From positions 1-40,064 of the forward strand of contig JALVXC010000101.1 of the NCBI GenBank assembly GCA_027038275.1: a DNA stretch of 40,064 bases, in the 5' to 3' direction. This document shows positions 1 to 5,978 of this stretch, in pieces. Source of the stretch: Campylobacteraceae bacterium. Lineage in GTDB: Bacteria; Campylobacterota; Campylobacteria; Campylobacterales; Sulfurovaceae. How positions within the stretch are numbered: position 1 is the first letter of the stretch; every line of letters starts with the position of its first letter. The translations under genes were made by a program, and so were the position numbers. The notes under the pieces were generated by a model. The model did no database searches. It had not been told where the DNA came from and was given only the letters and a program-made list of their open reading frames with translations.

Positions 1-116
1 CTTTTTTCCAAAATAATTTCAGGATTTTAGCAAAATTAGGCTAAAAGGCTATAGGAAAAGTTAAGCTTTCTTAATGTTTTTTATTGTTTAGGGTAAATTG
101 TTATGGAAGTAAAAAA

Positions 117-142
117 GTGGTGCGGATTAGAGGACTCGAACC
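117..142. repeat. Displaced attachment-site copy (tRNA-Leu 3' end fragment)
   Basis: These 26 bases match 9681-9706 with a single change at position 128. They correspond to the CCA end, acceptor strand and part of the T arm of tRNA-Leu on the minus strand. No D or anticodon arm follows, so this is the target duplication left by integration and not a functional tRNA gene. Confidence 0.9.
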
Positions 143-202
143 ACTTTAACAATAAGCTTTAAAGCCTTATTTTTAGGTGCTTTTCTATGAAATAAATTTA
201 AT

Positions 203-222
203 GGGTGTCCTCTTGGGTGTCC
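203..222. promoter_or_regulatory. Candidate integrase arm-type site, left end
   Basis: The sequence gggtgtcctcttgggtgtcc is a doublet of gggtgtcc with a 4-base spacer. An identical 20-mer lies at 9570-9589 just inside the other end, in the same orientation. Its position next to both attachment cores fits arm-type integrase binding sites; that role is inferred. Confidence 0.65.
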
Positions 223-299
223 TATATTTACTCTAAATCATGAAAAAAATAGATGAATTATAGTAAAAAATCAACGATAAAACCTTAAAAATAAAAAAA

Positions 300-533
300 T
301 TATAGTAACCCCCCTTGAACTCCTACCACTTTTGATAAACTCAACTCTTTATAATTTGAATATCTCTTTTTAAACTCTCCATAGGTCATAATGATATTAT
401 GCTCCATGCAATGAATAAAAGAGTTATTGTTTATCTCCAATGTAGGAGAACAATAGACTAAGTCACCCTTACTAATGCAAGGGCTAAAAATATCACTATT
501 TACTTCTATTTGATAGTAGTTTGTTTTTTTCAT
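300..533 (-). CDS. Small hypothetical protein, weak S24/LexA-fold resemblance
   Basis: This 77-aa protein is the last gene of the minus-strand operon of the element. Its ATG overlaps the TGA of the preceding membrane-protein gene (ATGA, 531-533), so translation is probably coupled. A stretch near residues 17-30 (PCISKGDLVYCSP) and the closing KVVGV recall the beta-rich core of S24 peptidase/LexA-like domains, but I see no credible Ser-Lys catalytic pair. That resemblance is weak and the function is unknown. Confidence 0.6.
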   Translation of the reverse strand: MKKTNYYQIEVNSDIFSPCISKGDLVYCSPTLEINNNSFIHCMEHNIIMTYGEFKKRYSNYKELSLSKVVGVQGGLL

Positions 534-2029
534 AACTCCACCTTAGCAAAATAACCAACACGCTTATAAATATAATTGTACTCCAATAGTTTTTTATAAA
601 GGTTTCTTAGTAAAGTGGTATTTAGTTTAGTATCTCCAATAGTTTCTAAAACCTCTTTTCTAGTTACTAAAGAGTCATGAGGTTTAACTTTACCATTACC
701 CCATAAAATAGTTATTAGCTTTAGTTCCTCTTTAGTAAATAAGCTTTGGTTTAACCGTTCGGTTAACTGTTCGGTTATAACCGTTTGGTTAACCGATTGG
801 TTAGAGGTCTGTTTTATTGGCTCTTTTTCTTCATTTGGTTTAACCGAATGGTTAACCGTTTGGTTATAACTGTTTGGTTTAACCGATTGGTTAGGGGTCT
901 GTTTTATAGGCTCTTTTTCTTCACTTGGTTTAACCGATTGGTTACTACTTTCAGAAGTGAACGGATTATAAACAAACCCTGCCTTGCTATCCTCTTGTGG
1001 AACATAAGCATTATTAGCAATACGTTTAACCGTCTTAGCTCGTGTATCTATCATCTTTTGTTTATGGGTTATAGCTATTGCTTCTCCTATCTCTTGAAAC
1101 TTTCTATCTTTGCCTTTCTTCTCTCGTGTGCTATTAGCCATCATCTCGGCTACTTGCTGTTCATGCTCTGCTAAGATAGTTTCATGCTCTTGTATGGTAT
1201 CGTTTATAAAATCTATACGTTCACACGTTAAACCCTCTTCAATCTCGTTATAGTCATCGTAAATTTTAGCAATGGTCAAATATTGCATTAAAAGAGTCAT
1301 GAGCAATAACAACACAAAGAGTATAATAAACAAGTAGTTATCCAAAAAGCCCTCTTTATCACTTTTAATACTCTCATACTCATTAAGTTTTATCTGTCCG
1401 TTACTTGTAAGCTGTGGCATAGGGTGGGCGTTATCCCACTCCGTTTTACACTTGGCTTTATATTTAGCTTTCCAACCTCTCCAAGTATCATTACAGTTTT
1501 TATATGCTTCTTTTTTTGACTCTTTCCACGTCTCTAACAAAAGAGGGTAGTTACTTGCTTCTTGTTTTCCACTCTCTGCATTTTGTTGTAAGATTTGGTA
1601 TTCAGTAGAGGAGTTAGTTTTAAATTGGCTGTAGAGGTTCGCCCCTTTCTCTGCTGTACTCCATGAGCCTAAACCATCTAACATAATCATAAACATAGTG
1701 GCAAATACTGCGATAACTAAATAACCTTTCTTCACCTTACTATCAATAATCTTTTTCTTAAGTAGGCTATTAAAAAACTTTGTTAAAGCCCCTCTCTTGA
1801 TAGTATCAAAGATAATCAACACCACCACAAAAGCAATTAAAGCCGTGTTTAGTGTTGCATAGTTAGTAGCCTCTTTATCGGTAAAAAATGGACGTATAAC
1901 CGAATATACGCCAACGGTTGAGACTATCCCACTAACAATTAAGCCCCCAATACTCTTTAAGTCATGAGAACTATTAATGAGATAATCAGCTAATATCTTA
2001 TTTTTGATTGGTGGTTTTTTAGTTGCCAT
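530..2029 (-). CDS. Four-helix membrane protein with NQSV repeats and C-terminal winged-helix-like region
   Basis: This 499-aa protein is the largest of the element. Hydrophobic segments lie near residues 27-45, 62-77, 103-121 and 231-254. The loop at 122-230 contains two Cys (179, 194). A charged, probably coiled-coil stretch spans 262-335, and a low-complexity linker with NQSV/NQTV tetrapeptides separated by a KPxEEKEPIKQT unit spans 362-430. The final 70 residues look like a small winged-helix fold. No Walker A motif is present, so it is not a Zot or FtsK-like ATPase. It overlaps the 83-aa gene upstream by 11 bases and the 77-aa gene downstream by 3 (ATGA). A role in membrane anchoring, DNA transfer or virion export can only be guessed. 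Confidence 0.8.
   Translation of the reverse strand: MATKKPPIKNKILADYLINSSHDLKSIGGLIVSGIVSTVGVYSVIRPFFTDKEATNYATLNTALIAFVVVLIIFDTIKRGALTKFFNSLLKKKIIDSKVKKGYLVIAVFATMFMIMLDGLGSWSTAEKGANLYSQFKTNSSTEYQILQQNAESGKQEASNYPLLLETWKESKKEAYKNCNDTWRGWKAKYKAKCKTEWDNAHPMPQLTSNGQIKLNEYESIKSDKEGFLDNYLFIILFVLLLLMTLLMQYLTIAKIYDDYNEIEEGLTCERIDFINDTIQEHETILAEHEQQVAEMMANSTREKKGKDRKFQEIGEAIAITHKQKMIDTRAKTVKRIANNAYVPQEDSKAGFVYNPFTSESSNQSVKPSEEKEPIKQTPNQSVKPNSYNQTVNHSVKPNEEKEPIKQTSNQSVNQTVITEQLTERLNQSLFTKEELKLITILWGNGKVKPHDSLVTRKEVLETIGDTKLNTTLLRNLYKKLLEYNYIYKRVGYFAKVEL
753..943. repeat. Nine copies of a near-palindromic 12-mer AACYGNNYGGTT
   Basis: Copies start at 753, 765, 779, 791, 842, 854, 868, 881 and 932; the stretch 791-841 is repeated in a second unit at 881-931, 90 bp on. 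Read on the minus strand the 12-mers encode NQSV-type tetrapeptides of the 499-aa protein. The near-perfect dyad symmetry at DNA level (for example AACCGTTCGGTT) is not required by the protein sequence. Confidence 0.85.
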
Positions 2030-2270
2030 CTTTAAACCCTTTGCACTTATGAACCTTTAAAGCTTCAACGGTTAAACGTAACTCTTTTTTAAAGATTGGA
2101 TATTTAAAATCATCTTTAGGAGTAACTTTTAACGCTCTTAACAACTCGTGATAATTGGCTAACTCTGTTTTACACTCAAACGGCTCTACAATAATCACCC
2201 CTTGTTTAGCATGAGCCATAATAGGCACAAATAGAGCCATTAAGCCCCCTATAACCAAAACAAAACCCAT
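2019..2270 (-). CDS. Small secreted or membrane-anchored protein
   Basis: This 83-aa protein begins with a hydrophobic stretch ending in AHA (residues 1-21), which looks like a signal peptide with cleavage before KQG. Two Cys (33, 76) remain in the mature part. The ATG at 2270 has no Shine-Dalgarno sequence. The internal ATG at codon 11 (2240) has a better one (AGGGGG), but would leave a very short signal. The same frame is open upstream to 2327 and encodes a basic KKKNG segment that would complete the signal peptide, reachable only by a -1 shift from the 39-aa gene. No family recognised. Confidence 0.65.
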   Translation of the reverse strand: MGFVLVIGGLMALFVPIMAHAKQGVIIVEPFECKTELANYHELLRALKVTPKDDFKYPIFKKELRLTVEALKVHKCKGFKDGN

Positions 2271-2287
2271 TAGTGAAAAGAAGAGGT

Positions 2288-2407
2288 TTAACGCTCCGTT
2301 TTTCTTCTTTTCAGGTTGAGAAGCTTTTTAGTTTTAATCTCTTTGAGGTCGTAACCTTTTTTAGTTGTTGTTTTAGTGTTGCTTTTCTTTGTTTTTTTAG
2401 TTAACAT
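2288..2407 (-). CDS. 39-aa lysine-rich small protein, possible frameshift partner of the 83-aa gene
   Basis: The frame starts with ATG after AAAGGAAATAAA, a good ribosome binding site, and encodes a very basic peptide (MLTKKTKKSN... ending RRKTER). It lies between rep and the 83-aa gene in the same minus-strand operon. At 2324-2329 the message reads ACT AAA AAG. A -1 slip there would join its N-terminal 28 residues to the frame supplying the basic flank of the next gene's signal sequence. Whether it works alone or as a fusion is open. Confidence 0.55.
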   Translation of the reverse strand: MLTKKTKKSNTKTTTKKGYDLKEIKTKKLLNLKRRKTER

Positions 2408-2482
2408 TTTATTTCCTTTGAAATAGTTATCATTGGATAGGCTAAAGGTAGTGATTTGGTGGTCTTACCTTTAGCAACTCTT

Positions 2483-3493
2483 TTAAATCGGTAGGGTATA
2501 GCGTCTAAAATCAGATTGTTTAAATCTCTCCAAACTCTCAACGCTGTTAAACTGTCTCTTACTCTCGTGATTGTTCATAAATCTATTGTCTAAAAAACTA
2601 TTTAACTGGTAAATGAGGTAATCATCTGCATAGCTTTTAATCTTTGCTTTTTGAGTAACTGCATGAACCTCATATAAATCATCTATAAACTCCATGCTCT
2701 CAATATAGGCGTTAAAGCCCTTATTCTCACGTTTCGTTACATCAAAAGTTAATGTAACCTCTAATCTTTTCCATGCTCTTAAGTCATTGCTAACTCCTTT
2801 CTGTTTGTGGTATTTTGTCTGTTTTAAATATTTATCATAATAGAGAACTCGGCTAATACTTTGGTGTTCTAAATTATTGATATAAAGGCTTGAACCTTTA
2901 GAGATAACCCCATGCTTAGAGTATGGCATGAGATTATCTTTAAAAGCTCCCTTTCTCTTGTGGGTTATGCTTCTTTGGTCTGTGGTGTCTATGGCTACGT
3001 CTAAACTATAAAGTTTAAAAGATTTACGTTTAACTACCTTGCTAATGTGCTTCATTGCTTCACTCTTTATTTTTTTACTGGGTTGATGTAATCCAGTTAG
3101 TACCACCATACAAAAGGTATCTTTTGCTTTTTTGTGGTATGTTGCCATGTCAAAGAGTAGAGGAGTGTTTCTAACTATTATCATGTAGTTAGATACGCTT
3201 TTACCTTTGGTAAGTTTGACCACTTCAATAACTGGGTTAAACTTCTCACTCTTATAACGTCTCTTAACGTCCTTTTCAGCGTCTTTTTTTATCTTCTTTA
3301 TAGCTCCACTTACTGGGCTGTTTCTTGACGGTGCAACAACCTTTAAACCCATGTTCTTAATGGTTTTGACAAAGGTTTTATAGACTGGTGTTAGCCTTAT
3401 AGTGTCTATGCCCATTTGATTATGAACTATGCTACTTTGACTAAACCGAATATCAGCAATAGAGGGGCTAACAATATTCATTATTTTAGTCAT
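2483..3493 (-). CDS. Rolling-circle replication initiator, Rep_trans-like (copy 1)
   Basis: This 336-aa protein shows the pattern of replication initiation factors of the pT181/RstA/NicK group. It has the strand KLYSLDVAIDT (160-170), an SLYI motif (202-205), LYYDK (217-221) with candidate catalytic tyrosines, and WKRLEV (241-246) carrying an acidic metal-binding candidate. Such proteins nick the double-strand origin and stay covalently bound during rolling-circle replication. It is clearly paralogous to the 341-aa protein at 5900-6925, sharing blocks such as RNTPLLFD, TGLHQP and LNSFLDNRF/LNSFVDNRF. It is third in an operon after the HTH and 84-aa genes, with a 19-base gap. Family assignment is from motif pattern only. 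Confidence 0.82.
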   Translation of the reverse strand: MTKIMNIVSPSIADIRFSQSSIVHNQMGIDTIRLTPVYKTFVKTIKNMGLKVVAPSRNSPVSGAIKKIKKDAEKDVKRRYKSEKFNPVIEVVKLTKGKSVSNYMIIVRNTPLLFDMATYHKKAKDTFCMVVLTGLHQPSKKIKSEAMKHISKVVKRKSFKLYSLDVAIDTTDQRSITHKRKGAFKDNLMPYSKHGVISKGSSLYINNLEHQSISRVLYYDKYLKQTKYHKQKGVSNDLRAWKRLEVTLTFDVTKRENKGFNAYIESMEFIDDLYEVHAVTQKAKIKSYADDYLIYQLNSFLDNRFMNNHESKRQFNSVESLERFKQSDFRRYTLPI

Positions 3494-3512
3494 GCTTTGC
3501 CCCTTGTTTGCT

Positions 3513-3767
3513 CTACTGTTTAGGTGTTGAAGCTCTGTTAAGCTCTATTAGTCTGTCTATATGTGGGTCTAACTGTTTCTCAAACTCTAAAAAATCGTCA
3601 TGTAGCCCCTCGAATACTTGTGTAAAGCCAGTTAATTCGCTCTCTTCTACGCTTCCTATCTCTTGAACCCATCTTAAATAACCATAGTGTGCATTGGTCA
3701 AATAATGGAATTTAGATATAAGATTGTGTAGTGTGTCACTTATAAAAATAGGTCTTAATTCTGCCAT
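3513..3767 (-). CDS. 84-aa hypothetical protein between HTH and rep
   Basis: This is a soluble, mostly helical, acidic protein without signal or membrane segment; no family recognised. It lies 16 bases after the AlpA-like gene and 19 before rep copy 1, so it belongs to the replication operon. A short purine-rich stretch (AAGGGGAGAGC) precedes the ATG. The second module of the element (rep copy 2) lacks a counterpart, so it is dispensable for Rep in that arrangement or specific to module 1. Confidence 0.7.
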   Translation of the reverse strand: MAELRPIFISDTLHNLISKFHYLTNAHYGYLRWVQEIGSVEESELTGFTQVFEGLHDDFLEFEKQLDPHIDRLIELNRASTPKQ

Positions 3768-3783
3768 GCTCTCCCCTTATCTT

Positions 3784-3981
3784 TTACGCTACATCTATGT
3801 GATTGTTTTCTAACCATTGGTCAATTTTAAAACGGTCATATCTAATGTAGTGTCCTATTTTTGAATAAGGAATTTTATTTTCCATGCGTAAACGTGCTTG
3901 GTTAGATAGACTAATTCCAAACTCTTCTACTAAATCTTTAGGGCTAAGCCATCTCTTTAACGGTCTGTTTTCTAAACTCAT
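3784..3981 (-). CDS. AlpA/excisionase-like helix-turn-helix protein (copy 1)
   Basis: This 65-aa protein is a single MerR-like winged helix of the AlpA/Xis/HTH_17 type. It has LSPKDLVEEFGIS (helix 1-2), a basic recognition part around RLRMENKIPYSKIG, and YIRYDRFKIDQWLE at the end. Such proteins act as excisionases or as activators of element genes. It is the first gene of the leftward operon, transcribed from the promoter at 4044-4049, which carries two dyad operators. The protein at 6932-7129 is a close paralogue (shared SNQARLRM/SNQAKLRM and HYIRYDR). Confidence 0.85.
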   Translation of the reverse strand: MSLENRPLKRWLSPKDLVEEFGISLSNQARLRMENKIPYSKIGHYIRYDRFKIDQWLENNHIDVA

Positions 3982-4043
3982 TTCTATCCTTTGGGTATTT
4001 TTTCAATCTAAAACAATTTAAAAGAATTAGTTTGATATTTAGA

Positions 4044-4094
4044 ATTATAGCCTATAAATGTCTTAAAGACAACTTAATAAATGTCTTAAAGACA
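4044..4094 (-). promoter_or_regulatory. Leftward promoter with two TGTCTTAAAGACA operators
   Basis: On the minus strand TATAAT lies at 4049-4044. Two perfect copies of the dyad TGTCTTAAAGACA sit at 4059-4071 and 4082-4094, 23 bp apart centre to centre (about two helical turns). The first overlaps the -35/spacer region, so a bound dimer would block transcription of the HTH-rep operon. The likely ligand is the divergent 85-aa HTH protein or the AlpA-like protein (inference). Confidence 0.7.
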
Positions 4095-4202
4095 ATTAAT
4101 AAAATATAAAAAGGTTTAAAAAACATTTATTTTTAACTGTCTATACAATGGTTTTGAAATGGTTGTAAAGACTATTTTAAGGGCTTTTAGTGGTCTATAA
4201 GA

Positions 4203-4208
4203 TATAAT
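4203..4208 (+). promoter_or_regulatory. Promoter -10 box of a probably leaderless HTH gene
   Basis: TATAAT is followed by only six bases before the ATG at 4215. Transcription would therefore start at or next to the A of the start codon. No ribosome binding site is present. Confidence 0.6.
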
Positions 4209-4214
4209 TTATTT

Positions 4215-4472
4215 ATGAAATATGAAGAATTTAAAAAAATATTAAAAGAAAACAATCTAACTGTTAAGGAATTTGCTAATTTATCAGAAACAAGTTATAA
4301 CACTTGTGGTACATGGTCAAAGGGGAATAAGATAACTCCTAACTGGGTTAGGTCATGGTTAAAACTGTATATTGAGAACCAAAGATTAAAAGAAATAAAA
4401 AAAGATGAAGATTGTGAAAAATATAAGGCACTTGCTAAAGCTCTTCAAGATGTTATTAGCAAGGAGAAATAA
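4215..4472 (+). CDS. Small HTH regulator, candidate element repressor
   Basis: This 85-aa protein has an N-terminal helix-turn-helix of the XRE/phage-regulator type (MKYEEFKKILKENNLTVKEF, then SETSYNTCGTWSKGNKITP) and a charged helical tail suited to dimerisation. It is transcribed divergently from the AlpA-rep operon across a 233-bp control region with two dyad operators, the usual position of a repressor. The message is probably leaderless, as for lambda cI made from PRM. Repression of the leftward operon is inferred from position. It ends 3 bases from the convergent 69-aa gene. Confidence 0.75.
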   Translation: MKYEEFKKILKENNLTVKEFANLSETSYNTCGTWSKGNKITPNWVRSWLKLYIENQRLKEIKKDEDCEKYKALAKALQDVISKEK

Positions 4473-4475
4473 GAA

Positions 4476-4685
4476 CTATTTAGCTTTATGTTCTTTAATC
4501 AACCAGTAAAAAGAAAACATCAATCCTAAAATAAAACTTATTATCCCACCTAATGCAGAATATGAAGAACCATTACTTAGATAGTTGATAACAAAAACTG
4601 TAAAAATAGAAACAATAAAAGAGAGTATTAAGGCTATAGAAAAGTAGATAATTTGGGCGATAAATGTTAAGATTTTATTTTTCAT
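4476..4685 (-). CDS. 69-aa two-helix membrane protein
   Basis: The protein consists almost entirely of two hydrophobic segments (about residues 6-34 and 44-63) with a basic start (MKNK) and tail (KEHKAK). The ATG follows AGGGTAACT, an acceptable ribosome binding site. The tRNA-shaped RNA at 4709-4789 lies about 23 bases upstream on the same strand, so the two may be co-transcribed. No family recognised; a small membrane effector or accessory protein is possible but unsupported. Confidence 0.6.
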   Translation of the reverse strand: MKNKILTFIAQIIYFSIALILSFIVSIFTVFVINYLSNGSSYSALGGIISFILGLMFSFYWLIKEHKAK

Positions 4686-4708
4686 AGTTACCCTAAATTT
4701 CTTTACCA

Positions 4709-4789
4709 GTAAGATAAAAGGTAGGAGTTGAACCTACAATAGTAAGCTTTCGCTTTTTCGTTACCACATTCCAACATCATTTATCTTAC
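4709..4789 (-). ncRNA. tRNA-shaped RNA without a normal anticodon loop
   Basis: Read on the minus strand this folds as a tRNA: acceptor ATAAATG/CTTTTAT with a T-T mismatch at the sixth pair, D arm with the GG pair in AATGTGGTAAC, and T arm GTAGG-TTCAACT-CCTAC. The acceptor stem continues as a further perfect GTAAG/CTTAC. The anticodon arm is short: AAGC-GAAA-GCTT, a 4-bp stem with a GNRA tetraloop, leaving no anticodon. A TAAAAT box at 4804-4799 would start RNA near 4791. CCA is not encoded. It is homologous to the RNA at 7309-7386. Function unknown. Confidence 0.65.
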
Positions 4790-4825
4790 CTAAGAACAAT
4801 TTTATCATAAAAAACTTTAGTGTGC

Positions 4826-4831
4826 TATACT
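4826..4831 (+). promoter_or_regulatory. Promoter -10 box for the 58-aa gene
   Basis: TATACT lies 29 bases before the ATG at 4861. It is divergent from the promoter of the tRNA-shaped RNA, so the two share a short control region. Confidence 0.5.
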
Positions 4832-4860
4832 TGTAAAAATCAAAATCTAAAGGATAATCA

Positions 4861-5037
4861 ATGTCAAAAGCAACCAAACTAAGAAAACAAGCCCTAAACA
4901 GAAAGAACAATCAAAAGTTAAACAACCTCATTAAAGAAAAACTTACTCACAGTAATCAACCAGTAAAAAGCATACAAGAAACAACCCTTAGCAATGGTCA
5001 AAAGGGTGTTACATTAACTTTTGATGTTTTTAGTTAA
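4861..5037 (+). CDS. 58-aa basic small protein
   Basis: The frame runs from an ATG preceded by AAAGGATAATCA (good Shine-Dalgarno) to TAA. The protein starts MSKATKLRKQALNRKNNQ and ends TLTFDVFS, basic first and hydrophilic later, with no membrane segment. A TATACT box lies upstream. No family recognised. It is a small element gene likely expressed on its own, directly before the 698-bp non-coding region. Confidence 0.6.
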   Translation: MSKATKLRKQALNRKNNQKLNNLIKEKLTHSNQPVKSIQETTLSNGQKGVTLTFDVFS

Positions 5038-5060
5038 TCCCACCCTTTAGGGCTTTAAAC

Positions 5061-5144
5061 GAAATCCGACTTTTTTGGGGGATACCTAAAGCCCAAAAAT
5101 CACCCATAAAATACCCCTTTTGAAATCCGACTTTTTAGGGGGAT
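5061..5144. repeat. Two direct repeats, GAAATCCGACTTTTT-GGGGGATA
   Basis: Copies at 5061-5084 and 5122-5144 differ by one base and one indel in the middle. They are G-run bearing islands in otherwise AT-rich DNA. Confidence 0.75.
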
Positions 5145-5692
5145 AAAAAAACTTTACTTTTTGCCCTCTTCAAAACTCCTCTAAACTACTGTGATATAGT
5201 GCTTTATAAAGGTTTCACTTTTAGCAAAAAATAAGCCCTTTTTTAGTCATCTCCTTAGTAGTGGCTTTTTTAGCACTCTGAAACAGATATAAAAAAGCAT
5301 ACTTTTACTCTCTTTTATTCTCAATAAAATAGGCAGTGTAAAGAAGTGTTAACAAAGAAAAGAGATGAACAGCTAACTAAACTCTTAACTGTGGTCATGG
5401 TTAAGTTTTTATATAGGGTAGACACTTTTTTAACAGTTGTATAGTTTTTTGAACATTTGTTAAGAGATTTTTTAACAGTTGTTTTACAGTTGTAAAGATT
5501 TGAACACCATTTTTAAAAGAGCTTGATTTACATTTTGCATTTTTGGCTTAAGGTTAAGTTTCAGTTAAGAAAAATTGAGCGTTCAATAGGCGTTTAACTT
5601 GGCTTTAAAAATTTAAAAATTCTTTAAACCTTATAAAGTAGCTTTAAAAGTCATAAAATATAAGGTAAATGATATTTTCCTTAGTTAAAAGT

Positions 5693-5698
5693 TATAAT
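5693..5698 (+). promoter_or_regulatory. Promoter -10 box of the Mor-like gene
   Basis: TATAAT lies 37 bases before the ATG at 5736, and the leader contains the strong ribosome binding site AAGGGG. Confidence 0.5.
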
Positions 5699-5735
5699 TT
5701 TCACATAAGAATTAAAACTTTATAAGGGGCTAAAT

Positions 5736-5978
5736 ATGGGATATTCATTTGAAGATTTTTTAGAAGATGTTAGAGAAGATATTAAAAACGGTGCGTCACA
5801 TGAGAGAATATATAAAAAATATGGGGGTATAATGCTCTATGTACCACAAAAGCCCACTAACTACCGTGATAAGGTCATAGAGGAGTTTAACGGCTATAAC
5901 TATGCACAACTAAGCAGAAAATACAATTTAGCAGAAAGTTCAGTTAGGAGAATTATAAGAGAGTCTAAGCAAGATTGA
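5736..5978 (+). CDS. Mor-family transcription activator
   Basis: This 80-aa protein fits the Mu Mor/C pattern. It has an N-terminal acidic helix, then YKKYGGIMLYVPQKP (the beta strand dimer element), FNGYNYAQLSRKYNLAESSVRRIIRE as the helix-turn-helix, and a short tail. Mor proteins bind a dyad near -45 and recruit RNA polymerase to phage or element promoters. Ribosome binding site AAGGGGC precedes the ATG. Its last 79 bases overlap the 3' end of rep copy 2 on the other strand. Its target promoter cannot be named from sequence. Confidence 0.85.
   Translation: MGYSFEDFLEDVREDIKNGASHERIYKKYGGIMLYVPQKPTNYRDKVIEEFNGYNYAQLSRKYNLAESSVRRIIRESKQD

Larger units (their letters stand above)
5038..5735. 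other. 698-bp non-coding region, candidate replication origin
   Basis: No convincing gene on either strand. The left part holds a 23-base direct repeat, the first copy inside an 8-bp inverted repeat (GGGCTTTA 5050-5057, TAAAGCCC 5087-5094). The middle (about 5425-5500) holds several ACAGTTGT/ACATTTGT repeats in very AT-rich DNA. The right part holds the Mor promoter. Repeats plus a stem-loop between two rep genes suit a double-strand or single-strand origin for rolling-circle replication; this is inference. Confidence 0.5.

Noticed and set aside
117-142. Second tRNA-Leu gene at the left end
   Set aside because: Only the T-arm and acceptor end are present; there is no anticodon or D arm. It is an attachment duplicate.
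300-533. Active S24-type peptidase/repressor
   Set aside because: There is only a weak pattern around GDLVYCSP and no Ser-Lys catalytic pair. It is listed as hypothetical.
753-943. CRISPR array
   Set aside because: Repeats are 12 bp, palindromic, coding, and separated by 0 to about 40 bases without unique spacers of constant length; no cas genes.
785-1174. Open frame of 129 codons on the plus strand
   Set aside because: It is antisense to the NQSV-repeat part of the 499-aa gene. Its repeats come only from the palindromic 12-mers, and there is no ribosome binding site.
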